A stretch of DNA of 64,000 bases from Mycoplasma sp. NEAQ87857 (lineage in GTDB: Bacteria > Bacillota_I > Bacilli_A > Mycoplasmatales > Metamycoplasmataceae). The DNA is taken from assembly GCF_009792315.1 (NCBI RefSeq), contig NZ_CP045542.1, forward strand, positions 434,001-498,000, in the 5' to 3' direction. Each line of letters starts with the position of its first letter. The stretch's first letter is position 1. Both the position numbers and the translations under genes were made by a program. The notes beneath the pieces are model-generated. The model searched no databases and was not told the DNA's origin. It saw only the letters and a list, made by a program, of their open reading frames with translations. Below are positions 33,934 through 44,925 of this stretch, in pieces.

Positions 33934-34002
33934 AAAAAAAGTATGCAAAATATTTCCGGGTAAAGCGGAATATTTTGCATACTTTAAAATAGTAAAATTA
34001 TA
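33934..34002 (-). terminator. tsf terminator hairpin, also in the leader of the opp operon
   Basis: AAAGTATGCAAAATATT-CC (33938-33957) pairs with GGAATATTTTGCATACTTT (33967-33985), a 19-bp stem with one bulge. On the minus strand a run of seven U follows, so it should end rpsB-tsf transcripts. A TATAAT lies on the minus strand at 34002-33997, beside the tsf stop. A transcript from it would begin at about 33990, so the hairpin would stand at the 5' end of the opp operon mRNA, and no other promoter fits in the 28 bases between the hairpin and the lipoprotein start. Confidence 0.65.
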
Positions 34003-34004
34003 AA

Positions 34005-34883
34005 TTATTTAACCATTCCAGCAACTTCTGAAGCAAAATCTGATTGAACTTTTTCAATTCCTTCTCCTACTTCATATCTTACTGAAGCTACTAATTCACT
34101 ATTATTGTTTGCTAAATATTTAGCTACTGATAATGAATCTTCCATAACAAATGGTTGTTTTTCTAAAACAAATTCTGATAATTGTTTATCTAATCAACCT
34201 GAAACGATCATTGACTGAATTTTTTCTGGTTTTTGATCAAAATTTGCAGGTTTTTCAAAATTTTGTTGAATTTCTGTTAATCTTTCTGATGGTATTTCAC
34301 TAACTAATGTATACTCAGGGTTCATTGCTGAAACGTGCATTGCTACATTTCTAGCTGCATCAGCGTTGTTTCCTTTAACAGTAACAACTGCTGTAACACG
34401 TCCGTTGGCATGAACATAAATTCCTAATACTTCACCTTCGTTAGCTTTAACTACTTGAATACGACGTAATGAGATTTTTTCTCCAATAACAGCAGTTGCA
34501 TTAACTAATGCTTGTTCAACTGTTTCTCCGTCTGATAATTTTAAAGTTAAAGCTTCTTCAACCGTGCTAACCTTGCCATTAAAAATAACTTGAGCAATTT
34601 CGTCCATAAGTTTAATAAACTTGTCATTTTTAGCAACAAAGTCTGTTTCTGAATTAATTTCGATTAAAACTGCTTCTTTTTCATTTCCATAAGCAGTAAC
34701 TGCACCTTCTGCAGCAATCCGTCCTGCTTTTTTAGCAGCTTTTACGATTCCGTTTTCTTTTAATCATTTAATAGCAGCTTCGATTTCGTATTCGGTAGCT
34801 TCTAAAGCTTTTTTACAATCTACTAAAGCTGAATTAGTTCTTTGTCTTAATTCTTTGATTTTTTCCATTTTGTTGTCAGCCAT
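34005..34883 (-). CDS. tsf: Translation elongation factor Ts
   Basis: A 292-residue nucleotide-exchange factor for EF-Tu. The N-terminal UBA-like domain reads MADNKMEKIKELRQRT..., with the family motif ALVDCKKALEAT. It is followed by the core signature IEINSETDFVAKND, in which the TDFV residues contact EF-Tu. Length is close to that of the E. coli protein. One Trp is TGA. The start at 34883 follows an AGGAGGA Shine-Dalgarno sequence. It lies 74 bases downstream of rpsB in the usual rpsB-tsf order and ends in the hairpin at 33938-33985. Confidence 0.96.
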
Positions 34884-34957
34884 AATGTCCTCCTAAGTAT
34901 TTTAATTGTTTTAAGTTATGTTAAATTTAAATAAATTTTAACATATTAAGTTAATTA

Positions 34958-35749
34958 TTATTGTTGATTTTCTGATTTTTTACTAAAATCTGGTAATACA
35001 ACTTTTTCATCGTCTTGGTAAGCAAATAATTGTTGTCCACCTTGTGCTTTAACAATAGCATCAGCTAAAACAGTCATAATTAATGTGATTGATTTTGCTG
35101 AATCATCGTTTGCAGGAATTCCTAAATCTAAAAGATCTGGATTTGAGTTTGTGTCTAAGATACCAATAACTTTGATTTTCTTTCTTCTTGCTTCTTTAAC
35201 AGCAATTTCGTCTTCATTAGGATCGGCAACAATCATAATTTGTGGAAGACGTTTCATATTTCTAATTCCATCAAGGTTTTTGTGTAATTTATCTAATTCT
35301 TTTTGAAAGTTTAATGCTTCTTTTTTGGTGTATCCTTTAAATCCATTAGCAGCTTTAGCTTCTAATTCTTCCATTTTCTTAACACGAGACATAATTGTTT
35401 CGTTATTTGTTAATGTTCCACCTAATCATCTTTCAGTTACGTATAATGATTTTGTTCTTTCTGCAGCAGCTTTAACAGCATCACGAGCTTGTTTTTTTGT
35501 ACCTACAAAAATGAATTGAGCATTTTTTGATGCTAATTGATTTACTAATGAGTAAGCAAATTCTAAGTATTTTTGAGTTTTGGTAATATCAATAATGTGT
35601 GATCCTTTGTTTCTACGGTTAGGAACAATGTAATCTTTCATTTTAGGGTTTCAGGCATGAGTTTTGTGTCCAAAGTATGCTCCTGCTTCTAATAATTTTG
35701 ATTTTGAAATAATAGGTTGTTTTTGTTCAACTTTTTTTGTATCTGTCAT
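34958..35749 (-). CDS. rpsB: 30S ribosomal protein S2
   Basis: A 263-residue ribosomal protein. Family motifs are [19 protein letters not shown] near the start, [41 protein letters not shown] (Trp by TGA) and [18 protein letters not shown]. The C-terminus is a short acidic and Lys-rich tail. The start at 35749 follows AGAAGGAAAT. It is preceded by a structured leader of about 140 bases, consistent with S2 autoregulation of rpsB-tsf known in other bacteria, and followed by tsf. Confidence 0.97.
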
Positions 35750-35906
35750 AATTTTTGATTTCCTTCTATTTTAGTTTGTTTTTCAAATTAAATACTTCCA
35801 ACACCTAGCACTATTTATAAATAGCACACCCAAGTGAATCCATATTTAATGCTTATTATTAAATGTGAATAATAAACTGAGTTATAAATCTCTTTTATAT
35901 TTTACT
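35750..35906 (-). promoter_or_regulatory. rpsB promoter and structured leader
   Basis: On the minus strand, AGTAAAATATAAAA (35906-35893) supplies the -10 box, giving an untranslated leader of about 140 bases. The leader contains several inverted repeats, including GCTATTTATAAATAGTGC (around 35820-35837) and, outside it, complementary GGTGT/ACACC-type segments. A role as an S2-binding autoregulatory leader is inferred from position and structure; I have not matched it to a specific RNA family. Confidence 0.5.
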
Positions 35907-35954
35907 AAAAAAGTTATTTTTTAAAAGCGTTATTTAAAGAAAAAATCAGTATCA

Positions 35955-35990
35955 AAAAACACAGTTTTAATTTATAAAAACTGTGTTTTT
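35955..35990 (-). terminator. Terminator of cls
   Basis: AAAAACACAGTTTT/AAAACTGTGTTTTT with an eight-base loop, overlapping the first base of the cls stop. Confidence 0.8.
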
Positions 35991-37507
35991 TAGATCAATG
36001 GTAAGCTTAAATGATAAATCATTCTACTTACTCAAGTTCCATTTTTGGTATATAATGGACTATTTTTAAGTAGATAACAATGTTTATTGTATGAATTAAT
36101 GATGGTTTTTAAATCACTAACTGCTTGACCTTTAAAAATATCAATTGTTTCATATTGAGAAAACATACTTCTACTATCTCAATTACTTGTTCCTGCTCAA
36201 GCAATTTCATCATCAATAATTCCGCATTTAGAATGCATAAAATTCTCATTATAAATATAAACTTCTAATCCAAATTGCATTAATTGTTTAATCTGGTATA
36301 AGCTAATTTTATAAACAAATTTTTTATCTGGTAATCCTGGAAAGTATAATTTAACTTTTATCCCTTTTTTTAAAGCTAAAATCATTGCTTTAGATAAAGC
36401 AGAAGAAAGAGAAAAATAAGGTGAGCAAATAATAATTTCTTTTTTAGCATTCATCAACATTTGAATTCAATTATATTCAGCAGTAGAATAATTATACGAT
36501 GGAGAATCAATAGATAAAATCGCTTGATTATCCATTAAAGATAAATCGTAATTATAATTAAAATATAAGTTTGGTTCAATATCTATATTTTTTTTCGTAA
36601 TAACTTTTCAAAATTTAATAAAAGCTAAATTATAGTAATTTACATATGGACCTGTAATCATATAGTTTAAATCAATTCAATGACCATATTTTTTAGATAA
36701 TGAAGCATATTCATCTGATATATTATTTCCACCAGAGAATACTAATTTAGAATCAATAATAATATATTTTTGGTGATTTCTAGTAAATGAAGTTGCATTA
36801 ATAAAAGGGTAATAAATTTTACCAATTCGATAAACTTCTACACCCAGCTTTTTTAATTTATTTAATTCTCTTTTTTGACTAAAAGTAGCACCAAAATCAT
36901 CTACCAATCATTTAATATCAATACCTTCTTCTTTTTTTTGTTTAATTAAATGGATAAACTCTTTAGATATTTCGCTTTTTTTAATAATGTAAGTAACTAT
37001 AAAAATACTTTTTTTAGCATTTTTAATGTGTTTAAACACTTCATCATATAAATGATATCCTTGGTCATAAAACTTAATTAAACAAGGTAAAGCTTTATTA
37101 TTGTTCAATGATTCATATTGTTGTAATTGACTATCATTACTTGTTAGATTAGGAATTAATCCTTGATCAATATAAGTTTGAATATTATATTTAGGATCAT
37201 TATCTAATTTTAATTCATATTTATTAATAAAAACTAAACCAAAAGCAACAAAAACCACATTACCAATTATTGGAAAAAGTATGATGAAATAGATTCAACT
37301 AAACTTAGCGATTTTATTTCTCTTTTGCACATAAATAATAAAAAGAAAAATCATATTTAACACATAATAAATTATCAATAATGCTCAAATATACTCATAA
37401 CTGAAATTACTAATTAGTAAAATCATTGAAACTAATGAAACTATTAAAATAATGATTTGAACGGTTAATAAGATAAATTTTTTAAGTGAAAAAACCTTTT
37501 TATTCAT
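35990..37507 (-). CDS. cls: Cardiolipin synthase (phospholipase D superfamily)
   Basis: A 505-residue membrane enzyme condensing two phosphatidylglycerols (or PG with another donor) into cardiolipin. Two N-terminal membrane segments lie at about residues 12-32 and 38-60, with a third hydrophobic stretch near 72-95. Two HKD motifs are visible: HQKYIIID in RNHQKYIIIDSKLVFSGGNN and HSKCGIID in MHSKCGIIDDEIAW, each H-x-K-x4-D. The frame continues through several TGA Trp codons. Open stretches at 36197-36460, 36677-36907 and 36908-37258 are parts of this one gene. The start at 37507 (MNKKVFSLKK) opens the first membrane segment. The gene stands alone between rpiB and rpsB. Confidence 0.93.
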
Positions 37508-37559
37508 ACTAATAATTTTATTAAAAATTTAATAACAAATAAAAGAAAAGAATTAGATA

Positions 37560-37997
37560 TTATTTATCTAATTCTTCAATTCTTTGAATGTGTCTTCCAC
37601 CCTCAAAATCAGTTTTAATGTATTCATCAATAATTTTTTTAGCTTCATCAAAAGAAATTTGTCTTCCTCCAAAAACTAAAACATTAGCATTATTATGTTG
37701 TTTAGCTAAATGAGCATCTTCTACTGAGACTACTCTTGCTGCTCTAATTCCTTTATGTCTATTTAGCGCATAAGAAATTCCTAATCCTGTACCACATACA
37801 CCAATACCAAAATCTGGATGTCTAGTTGTAATGTAATTAGCTAAATCATTACCTTGAGTTGCATAGCTAATTGATTCTTTATCTGTACTTGGCCCAAGAT
37901 CTACAGTATCATATCCTAAAGAACGCACATATTCTTGTAATTCATTTTTTAATTGATATCCAGCATGATCACTTGCTAGAGCTATTACTTTCTTCAT
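37560..37997 (-). CDS. rpiB: Ribose-5-phosphate isomerase B
   Basis: A 145-residue enzyme interconverting ribose 5-phosphate and ribulose 5-phosphate. The family signatures are ALASDHAGYQLK at the N-terminus (D and H contact the phosphosugar), GVCGTGLGISYALNRHKGIRA with the active-site Cys, and AHLAKQHNNANVLVFGGR. The protein is close to the usual RpiB/LacAB length. The start follows an AAGGAG Shine-Dalgarno sequence. With rpe elsewhere in the window it completes the pentose isomerisation steps. It ends 52 bases before the cls start and could be co-transcribed with it. Confidence 0.95.
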   Translation of the reverse strand: MKKVIALASDHAGYQLKNELQEYVRSLGYDTVDLGPSTDKESISYATQGNDLANYITTRHPDFGIGVCGTGLGISYALNRHKGIRAARVVSVEDAHLAKQHNNANVLVFGGRQISFDEAKKIIDEYIKTDFEGGRHIQRIEELDK

Positions 37998-38061
37998 AGT
38001 TTCTCCTTGAATACAAATTGTGTTGTCTTTATATTATATAACTAGTTGGAGAATAAAAAAA

Positions 38062-39279
38062 TTATTGGTTGTATGTGTAAGCATTTTTTTCATTAACCAA
38101 TTCTTGATATTGGTTATTTTTTTGAATTATTTTTTGTTGAATTATTTTTTTAATGTCATTAATTATTAAATTAGATTCATTTTTTGCATATTTATTAATC
38201 AACTTGCAAACACGTTTGTAAGCATTTAATTCTATTTCAATTTTATTGTTTAATTCTTCTTTATCTTGCAATTGAATTAATTCATGATAACAATAATCAC
38301 TACAAATTTGACATTTAGTATTTTTGGGTTTTATTTTACTTCAGTTGATTAAAAATTTATTATTGTTTAATTTAATTAAATCTTTTTGGGTAATTTTTTT
38401 ATTTTTTTCACAAGGAAAAATAATATTTAAAACAATAGTTCAATGACTTATATTTAAAAATTGTTCAGTAGTTAAATTTTTAAATAAAGCAAATTTATCA
38501 AATAATAAAACTTGTGATTTATATTTATTAATTGATGAAAGAACAGAATTAATCTGACTATTTTTCTTAGCAAAATAATTTAATACAATATTTAATTTCT
38601 CTGGATCTTTCATCATTAAACCCATTTTTATCACATCACTACTATTGTATTGACCTAAATAATTTGAATATTTAATATAATCATTTCTAGAAACTCAATC
38701 ATATCCATTGACATAAGCATACATTAATGAACCTATGTAACTAGCTATAAAACCTGTTTTGTGTTGATTTTTTTGGATAGTTTGATTTTGTTTATTAGCT
38801 TTAATAAATTTATCAAAATAATTTTTAACATTAGTAAATGATTTACTAACGTTGTCTAAATTAATAGAAAAATCAGTTAATGAATAACTTGGTAAATTTA
38901 CTAATTTATTAGTAAATTTATTTTCCAAAGAAGCTCCTCAACCACAAAAAATAAAATTATTACTAGTTATTTTTCCTTTAAAACCCGTTAATCTAACTAA
39001 AGCGTTTTTAAAAATTGCTCTTGATTCAGATCAAAACGATTTTCGTTTAATATTTTGTAAATTAAAGAAAATCGTTTGAGTTTTAAAATTATGCTCTAGA
39101 TTAAATCAACCTATAGTAACACAAATAGGCATATCTTTATCTAATCAATCTTTAGGTTTTTTACGATTTTTAACCTTTCAATTGTTAATTGCTTCAAAAT
39201 CTAAGAATATCACATAGGTTTTAGATTTAGCAAAATTAATGTTGTTTAACACTTTAGGATTAATTAAGTTAGAATTCAT
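38062..39279 (-). CDS. Hypothetical protein with possible DEDD-nuclease-like start
   Basis: A 405-residue soluble protein without signal or membrane segment. Near the start, YVIFLDFEAINNW places an Asp-x-Glu in a hydrophobic strand, as in the first motif of DnaQ/DEDD exonucleases and of DUF2779-type proteins. I could not clearly place the later catalytic Asp residues. Near residue 325 CQICSDYCYHEL might bind zinc. The C-terminal 75 residues are helical and charged. The start at 39279 is the first Met of an AT-rich stretch with no strong Shine-Dalgarno sequence. The gene preceding it is another unknown protein of similar size, separated by 76 bases and a terminator-like hairpin. I do not assign a function. 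Confidence 0.7.
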
Positions 39280-39331
39280 AATTTAATTTTACTAAAAGAA
39301 ATTGTTTTATAGTCCAATATAAAACAAAATA

Positions 39332-39358
39332 AAAATATGGTATTAAACCATATTTTTA
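39332..39358 (-). terminator. Terminator at the end of the 39.4-40.4 kb gene
   Basis: AAAATATGGT/ACCATATTTT with a five-base loop. On the minus strand it follows, and overlaps, the stop codon of the upstream hypothetical gene. Confidence 0.65.
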
Positions 39359-40435
39359 TTTTTTAATGAAAGAACGTATTTTTTTAAGTTTTTGCATTTT
39401 AAGCCGTTTTATTTCAAAAGTAAAATATTGCAATTGGTTAATAACAATGTCAAAAACTTCATAAATGGGTTTTGATAAATCTAAACCATTTAAAGAACTT
39501 AAAAAATCAATTGTTGATCTTATTTTTTTAATTTTGTTATCTATAAAACTCGATTCGTTATTAGATGATGAATTACTTGTTAAATGATTTATTCATTTAT
39601 TAGCAAATTCAATATATTCATAACAACTACTTCCATAGTGTTGAATCGCAACATCTCTTAAAATATTTAATTTGGTTAATAGATCTTTTTTTAACAGAGC
39701 AATATCTTTAATTTGGTTGTTAATTTCTAAAATGAAGGGTTTATATTTTTCAAGTTGTTGTTTATTTTTTAAATAGTATCAAATACGTTTGATACGGTTT
39801 ATTGAGTAATTATGTACATCATTTTCAATAGAGTTAATATTTATATTTGAATATTCAATTTCTTTAAGTTCTATTTCGTTAGTATGACAAAATAAGTATA
39901 AACCAGCTAATGAATCCCATAAATAATCAATATTTTCAGCCTCTATTTTACGATAATTATCTTCTTCAAGATCAAGTGATTTCAAATAAGTGAAATTTTC
40001 AACATCGTCTTTCACATTAAATGTAATGTCATCAAGAGCAATATTGTCAGAACAAATAATTTTTGTTTTCCCTGAAACTAGTCAATTTATAATGTGAGGA
40101 ACATATAAGTTATTTCAAGAAATAAAGTTGATATTACTTAACACATTATCAGTGATAATGTTAGTTAATTTTTCAATTGAACTTCTTAAATCTCTTTTTA
40201 CTTTATATCAAAAATTATCCTCACTAATATATTGCAGATCAATTGTTTTAAACAAAAATCGCATTTTCTTTAGTTTAGGATCATAATATCCTAAACTAAA
40301 GGCAAAAGGTAAAAATAATTTACTAAAACTATATTTCAATATTTTTAAATGTTTATTGTAAATAACATCAAAATGTATGAAAATGTTATGTTCAATTTTA
40401 ACCTCTTGAGAACTAACGTCATAAACATCCTTCAT
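39356..40435 (-). CDS. Hypothetical protein
   Basis: A 359-residue protein of unknown function, without signal peptide or convincing membrane segment. The N-terminal half mixes beta-like stretches (NIFIHFDVIYNKHLKILKY; FAFSLGYYDPKLKKMRFLF) with acidic segments. The C-terminal half, after about residue 215, is helical and Lys-rich and ends FEIKRLKMQKLKKIRSFIKK. Four Trp codons are TGA. FAFSLGYYDPK faintly recalls the first strands of nuclease or sugar-binding folds, but no catalytic set is visible. It stands directly upstream of another unknown protein of similar size; a functional pair is possible but unproven. Confidence 0.7.
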
Positions 40436-40491
40436 ACTTAAATTTTATTATTTTTTATTGCTTGAAGTTAGATTTTGCATAAAAAATGAAA

Positions 40492-40516
40492 AAAATACCA
40501 CAAAGTGGTATTTTAA
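40492..40516 (-). terminator. Terminator of the tpiA-membrane protein unit
   Basis: AAAATACCAC - AAA - GTGGTATTTT, overlapping the stop codon of the membrane-protein gene, with a U-run on the minus strand. Confidence 0.8.
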
Positions 40517-41367
40517 TTATATTTTTTTATTTTTAAAACTTTAATTCAGGTTCAAGTTATACCTATAGCTAAGATTGAACCTAAAATAAATATCAATAAA
40601 TTTAAACCAACTATAGCAAATAAAGAGTTACCTTTATAAAATAAAGGATGCTTAAAGTTTAAAAATGCATAAATTGTAGTTTTGGTACTACTAAAAATAT
40701 TTATTTCTTTTAATTCTTGCTTTAATTGTGGATTATTTAAATAAATATTAGTAACTTTTTCTCCGATAAAAAATGTACTTAAAGCAAATAAATAATAAAT
40801 AAAAATAAATATAAATGCTCAATATATAACATATTTAGAAACCACTAAATCTTTCTTAATCAAAACAAAAGCAACAATTGCGATCATTGGATTAATAAAG
40901 TGAATAATAGTAGTAAAAACAAATCATCAATAAGATTTTTGATTAGATGAGTTTTTAATGTCTTTTAAAATTGAAGGAAAAACTAATCCTCAAAAGACTA
41001 AAAAAGTAATTGTTATATATGTAATTGAAATAGTTAAAATGTTTGATATTGCTTTTTTATTTTTGCAAAAAGCAAAAATGATTAATAAAATTCCTGCAGC
41101 AAAATTTGAAATATATGTAAAAGTCAATGCTCTTTGTCAAAAGCTTGAAGCTACTTCTGGAAAAATTCTATTTTGAGTTAGATATTTTAATTGTTCGACT
41201 GATAATTTTGATCAACTATTAAATAATTCATTACTAATTAAATTTCAAGTACCTAAAAAAGTAATAGATAATAAAACAATTATTAAAATCCCAGAAATAA
41301 AACTTACTTTAGAACTATTTTTCTTTTGAAATAAAAAGCTAATATGACTTTGTTTAATTTTTTGCAT
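40513..41367 (-). CDS. Polytopic membrane protein (DUF1600-like)
   Basis: A 284-residue protein with about six hydrophobic segments: near residues 22-43, 88-103, 112-135, 150-172, 182-205 and 254-277. The sequence RALTFTYISNFAAGILL between the first two segments and the His in TTIIHFINP resemble the mycoplasma-only membrane family DUF1600, though I cannot test this. It starts three bases after the tpiA stop, so it is co-transcribed with tpiA. Several Trp residues are TGA, which hid it from a standard-code reading. Function unknown; a transport or membrane-biogenesis role is only a guess. Confidence 0.7.
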
Positions 41368-41370
41368 TAA

Positions 41371-42102
<732 letters not shown>

Positions 42103-42141
42103 TTGTTTCTCCTATTTTTATAAATTAAAAATTAAAATAAA

Positions 42142-42183
42142 AACTTAATTTAACAAACTCAAAAACGTTTATTAAATTAAGTT
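42142..42183 (-). terminator. Terminator of infC-rpmI-rplT
   Basis: AACTTAATTTAA-AAAC arms of 17 bp with one mismatch (42142-42158 and 42167-42183) and an eight-base loop. On the minus strand a T-rich stretch follows, shortly after the rplT stop. Confidence 0.75.
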
Positions 42184-42189
42184 GTATTA

Positions 42190-42540
42190 TTAAGCTTCTT
42201 TAGCTATTTTAATTAACATTGAAAATGTTTTTGGTTCATTAATTGCTAATTCTGAAAGCATTTTACGGTTAATTGTAACGTTTGCTTTCTTAAGACCATT
42301 GATGAATCTTGAATAACTCATCCCTTCAGCTCTAGTAGCTGCATTAATACGAGCGATTCATAATTTACGGAAGTTTCTTTTAAGTTGTTTACGGTCTCTA
42401 AACGCATATGTTCATCCTTTAACAACTTGTTGTTTAGCAACTTTGTAACCAATTGATTTGTGTCCAAAGTACCCTTTAGCTAATTTTATTCATTTTTTAC
42501 GTCTTGCTCTTGTTACTGTTCCACCTTTTACTCTTGCCAT
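42190..42540 (-). CDS. rplT: 50S ribosomal protein L20
   Basis: A 116-residue basic protein binding 23S rRNA early in 50S assembly. It begins [26 protein letters not shown], then [40 protein letters not shown] cite these as family hallmarks, and the order and spacing are normal. Trp codons include TGA. Last gene of the infC-rpmI-rplT operon, 58 bases after rpmI. L20 represses this operon through its leader in other Firmicutes and in E. coli. Confidence 0.97.
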
Positions 42541-42598
42541 TATTGTCTTCCTTTCTAATTTAGATATTTAATTTTCTAGAATAAATAAATGCTCTAGA

Positions 42599-42787
42599 TT
42601 AAATCAATGCTTTAAATCTTTTAAGGTCGCTTTTTGACATAAGTGTAGATTTACGAGATTGACGTTTTTGTTTGGTAGTTTTATTTTGTGCTAAGTGTGA
42701 ACGGTAAGCTTGTTCTCTCATAACTTTACCTGTTCCTGTAACTTTAATACGTTTTTTTAACGCACTTTTAGTTTTCATCTTTGGCAT
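42599..42787 (-). CDS. rpmI: 50S ribosomal protein L35
   Basis: A 62-residue very basic protein beginning [20 protein letters not shown], the standard L35 signature, with the later motif [14 protein letters not shown]. Its ATG lies 20 bases inside the 3' end of infC, in another frame. The Shine-Dalgarno sequence GGAGAA is part of infC codons for Gly-Glu, so translation of the two is coupled. Confidence 0.97.
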   Translation of the reverse strand: MPKMKTKSALKKRIKVTGTGKVMREQAYRSHLAQNKTTKQKRQSRKSTLMSKSDLKRFKALI

Positions 42788-43376
42788 TTAATTCTCCTTC
42801 TTTAGTCAATTGACTTTGTTCTTTAAGATATTTAGCTATTTTTTGTTTATTTGGTTGGAGATTCATGTCAAGGAAACGATCGTTTACTAATTTAGGTTCA
42901 GTTGATTTATCTGCAATATCTTGCAAGGTGTTATAAAACTTATCTAAAGTATTTAACCCTAAATCTTTTCTCCCGATTTCACGACCCCTTAGTTTAAGCG
43001 ATACTTTAATACGATCACCTTTAAGTAAAAACTCACGTGCTTTACGACTTTTTGTCATTAAATCATTTTCACCAATCATTGGTGTTAATCTTACTTCACG
43101 ATTTTGAATATTAGTTTGTTTTTCTTTTAATTCTTTTTGTTTTTTCTTACGATCGTATTTAAATTTTCCATAATCTAAAATACGTGCAATTGGTTTTGGA
43201 TTAACACTAATTAGTACTAAGTCCATTTTTAGATTTTTTGCCATTTCAATAGCATCTTTTGTGTATTTTACACCGATTTTTTCGCCATCAACACCAATAA
43301 GAAACACTTGTTTAAACGGAATGCTTGAGTTTATATAGTGCTCTGATGTTGGTTTTTTTCCTCTTGGTTGAATAAT
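42768..43376 (-). CDS. infC: Translation initiation factor IF-3, AUU start
   Basis: A protein of about 202 residues that binds the 30S subunit and checks the start codon. The core [37 protein letters not shown] and [16 protein letters not shown] is typical. The in-frame Met at 43307 is too late: residues upstream ([17 protein letters not shown]) match the family N-terminus. No ATG or GTG precedes them, but two ATT codons (43374-43376 and 43371-43373) stand five and eight bases after AAAGGAG. IF-3 itself discriminates against AUU starts, and infC is the textbook gene that uses one for autoregulation. I take the first ATT; the second would remove one residue. The 3' end overlaps rpmI by 20 bases. 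Confidence 0.92.
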   Translation of the reverse strand: MIQPRGKKPTSEHYINSSIPFKQVFLIGVDGEKIGVKYTKDAIEMAKNLKMDLVLISVNPKPIARILDYGKFKYDRKKKQKELKEKQTNIQNREVRLTPMIGENDLMTKSRKAREFLLKGDRIKVSLKLRGREIGRKDLGLNTLDKFYNTLQDIADKSTEPKLVNDRFLDMNLQPNKQKIAKYLKEQSQLTKEGELNAKDEN

Positions 43377-43389
43377 AAATTCTCCTTTA

Positions 43390-43546
43390 AAATAAAATTA
43401 AAAAGTGGTTTCCCACTTCTCTACTAAAAAAGGTATCAGAATTATAAATGATACATTTAATTGTAGCAAAACCCAAGGCTATTACCATCAGGTGAGAAGT
43501 GAATTCTACTTTCTGCAATTAAATTCTATATTGCGTATTTATTTTA
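43390..43546 (-). promoter_or_regulatory. infC operon leader with attenuator
   Basis: The minus-strand leader, from a -10 box TAAAAT (43546-43541), runs about 150 bases to the infC start. Just before the Shine-Dalgarno sequence lies an intrinsic terminator, AAGTGG-GAAA-CCACTT plus U-run (43418-43403 and beyond). An upstream segment CACTTCTC (minus strand, 43501-43494) is perfectly complementary to GAGAAGTG (43421-43414), which contains the 5' arm of that terminator, so it can act as an antiterminator. This layout resembles L20/IF3 operon leaders in other Firmicutes. Confidence 0.65.
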
Positions 43547-43650
43547 TCACAGTTGCTACTTTTTTAAACTCTTTTTTATTTTTAATTTTTAGACCAAAAA
43601 ATTACTTATTAAAGTACATTTTTAACACTATTAAAAAATTACCAAAATAG

Positions 43651-44925
43651 TTATTTTTCATTTAATTTAATACGTTCATAATGCTTCTCGAGATATTTAT
43701 TAAACTTATCTGTAAGAGCTTTATTGTAATTTAATCTTTTTTTACTTATTTTATTCTCTATACTTTTAATTTCATTTTCTTCAAGGAAATTTTTGACCTT
43801 ATCTATATTGACTTTAAACATTAAGTTATCGATATCAAAATATATAAAACCTTTTTCAAATTCTTTATCATGGTTCGGACATAATAAGAAACCATTAGCT
43901 CCATCTGTGGCTTGTTTTTTAGCTTCTAAATGACTAATTTTATTGTCTTCAAAGTCTTTTTTAATATCTGTAAATCTGTGGATGTGACTAGCTATTAAAT
44001 TTTCTTTTATTTCATAATCACAAGCAAAGCATTCATTCATAAAATTAAAGAACTTTAAGATATTCTTTCTAAATAAATCTTGCATTCTCTTTAATTGAAT
44101 TTCTACTTCTTTAGTTGTTCTATCCTTATCGTCAAGAGAAAGTTCATAAGCGACTAATTCATTAATATTTTCATTTTCTATACCAATATCGATTAAAGTC
44201 TCTTCTTTACTCTTTGCTTTCTTAACTTCAATATCATAATGAACAAAATTGATTTTTTTAATATTTCATTTTTCTTTTTTTATAGCTAGTAACAAACAAG
44301 TTAAAAATGTTTCACCTCATTTTGCTCCTTGAAAAGTCGCAAAAATATTGATTATCCCCTTGGTGTAAACTTCGATATAAGTACCATCGTTTGAAGTATT
44401 TCTCTTTCTTAAATTATTCTTTATACCTAGAAAACTCTCTAGACTGTCTTCAAAAACATTTTCTTTTAAAACAATGGTATTACCGAACTTAACACCAATT
44501 TCTTTCATTATTTGTATTATCAATTTGATTGATAATGGATTAGGTGTAAAAGATTTAACGTCAATGTTTGAAAAAGGATTAAGAGATGTGTATATTTGGT
44601 ACTTCTTAATTGACGCTATTTTATAAACACCATAGAATCCTTGTGATAAAAATGTATTTCTTGATCTTAATTTATTATCACTGCTTAACATTTGTGAAAA
44701 ATAGAAGATTTTTTTCTCACTTTCACAAATAGCTCCTTGAAACTTATAATCACTAGTTTCTTCGAAAATAATATTTTCAAATTTAATATCTTTAATAAAT
44801 TCATCATTTATTAAAGTGTCGAATATCATTTTATCAATTTGCTCTTTTGTGAGACTCAGGCTAAAGTCATTTTTACACAAGTGTTGTAAATTTGCATAAA
44901 ATTTTGTTGTTACCTTTAACTTCAT
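43651..44925 (-). CDS. HNH restriction endonuclease (putative)
   Basis: A 424-residue protein, joined across a TGA Trp codon at 44317. The C-terminal part (about residues 297-350) is an HNH nuclease of the HNH_2 type: CFACDYEI, then ASHIHRF with the catalytic His, then NGFLLCPNHDKEF and GFIYFD. The N-terminal 200 residues are unrelated to anything I recognise and probably give target recognition. The ATG at 44923-44925 overlaps the stop of the upstream methyltransferase gene (TAATG), so the two are translationally coupled as a restriction-modification pair. A TTG six bases upstream is less likely. Base composition seems a little richer in C and G than the neighbours, and the pair sits next to an IS, so recent acquisition from another mollicute is likely. 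Confidence 0.75.

Noticed and set aside
43405-43650. Plus-strand open frame of 81 codons upstream of infC
   Set aside because: It lies antisense to the infC leader, including its attenuator arms, has no Shine-Dalgarno sequence, and its composition is not protein-like.
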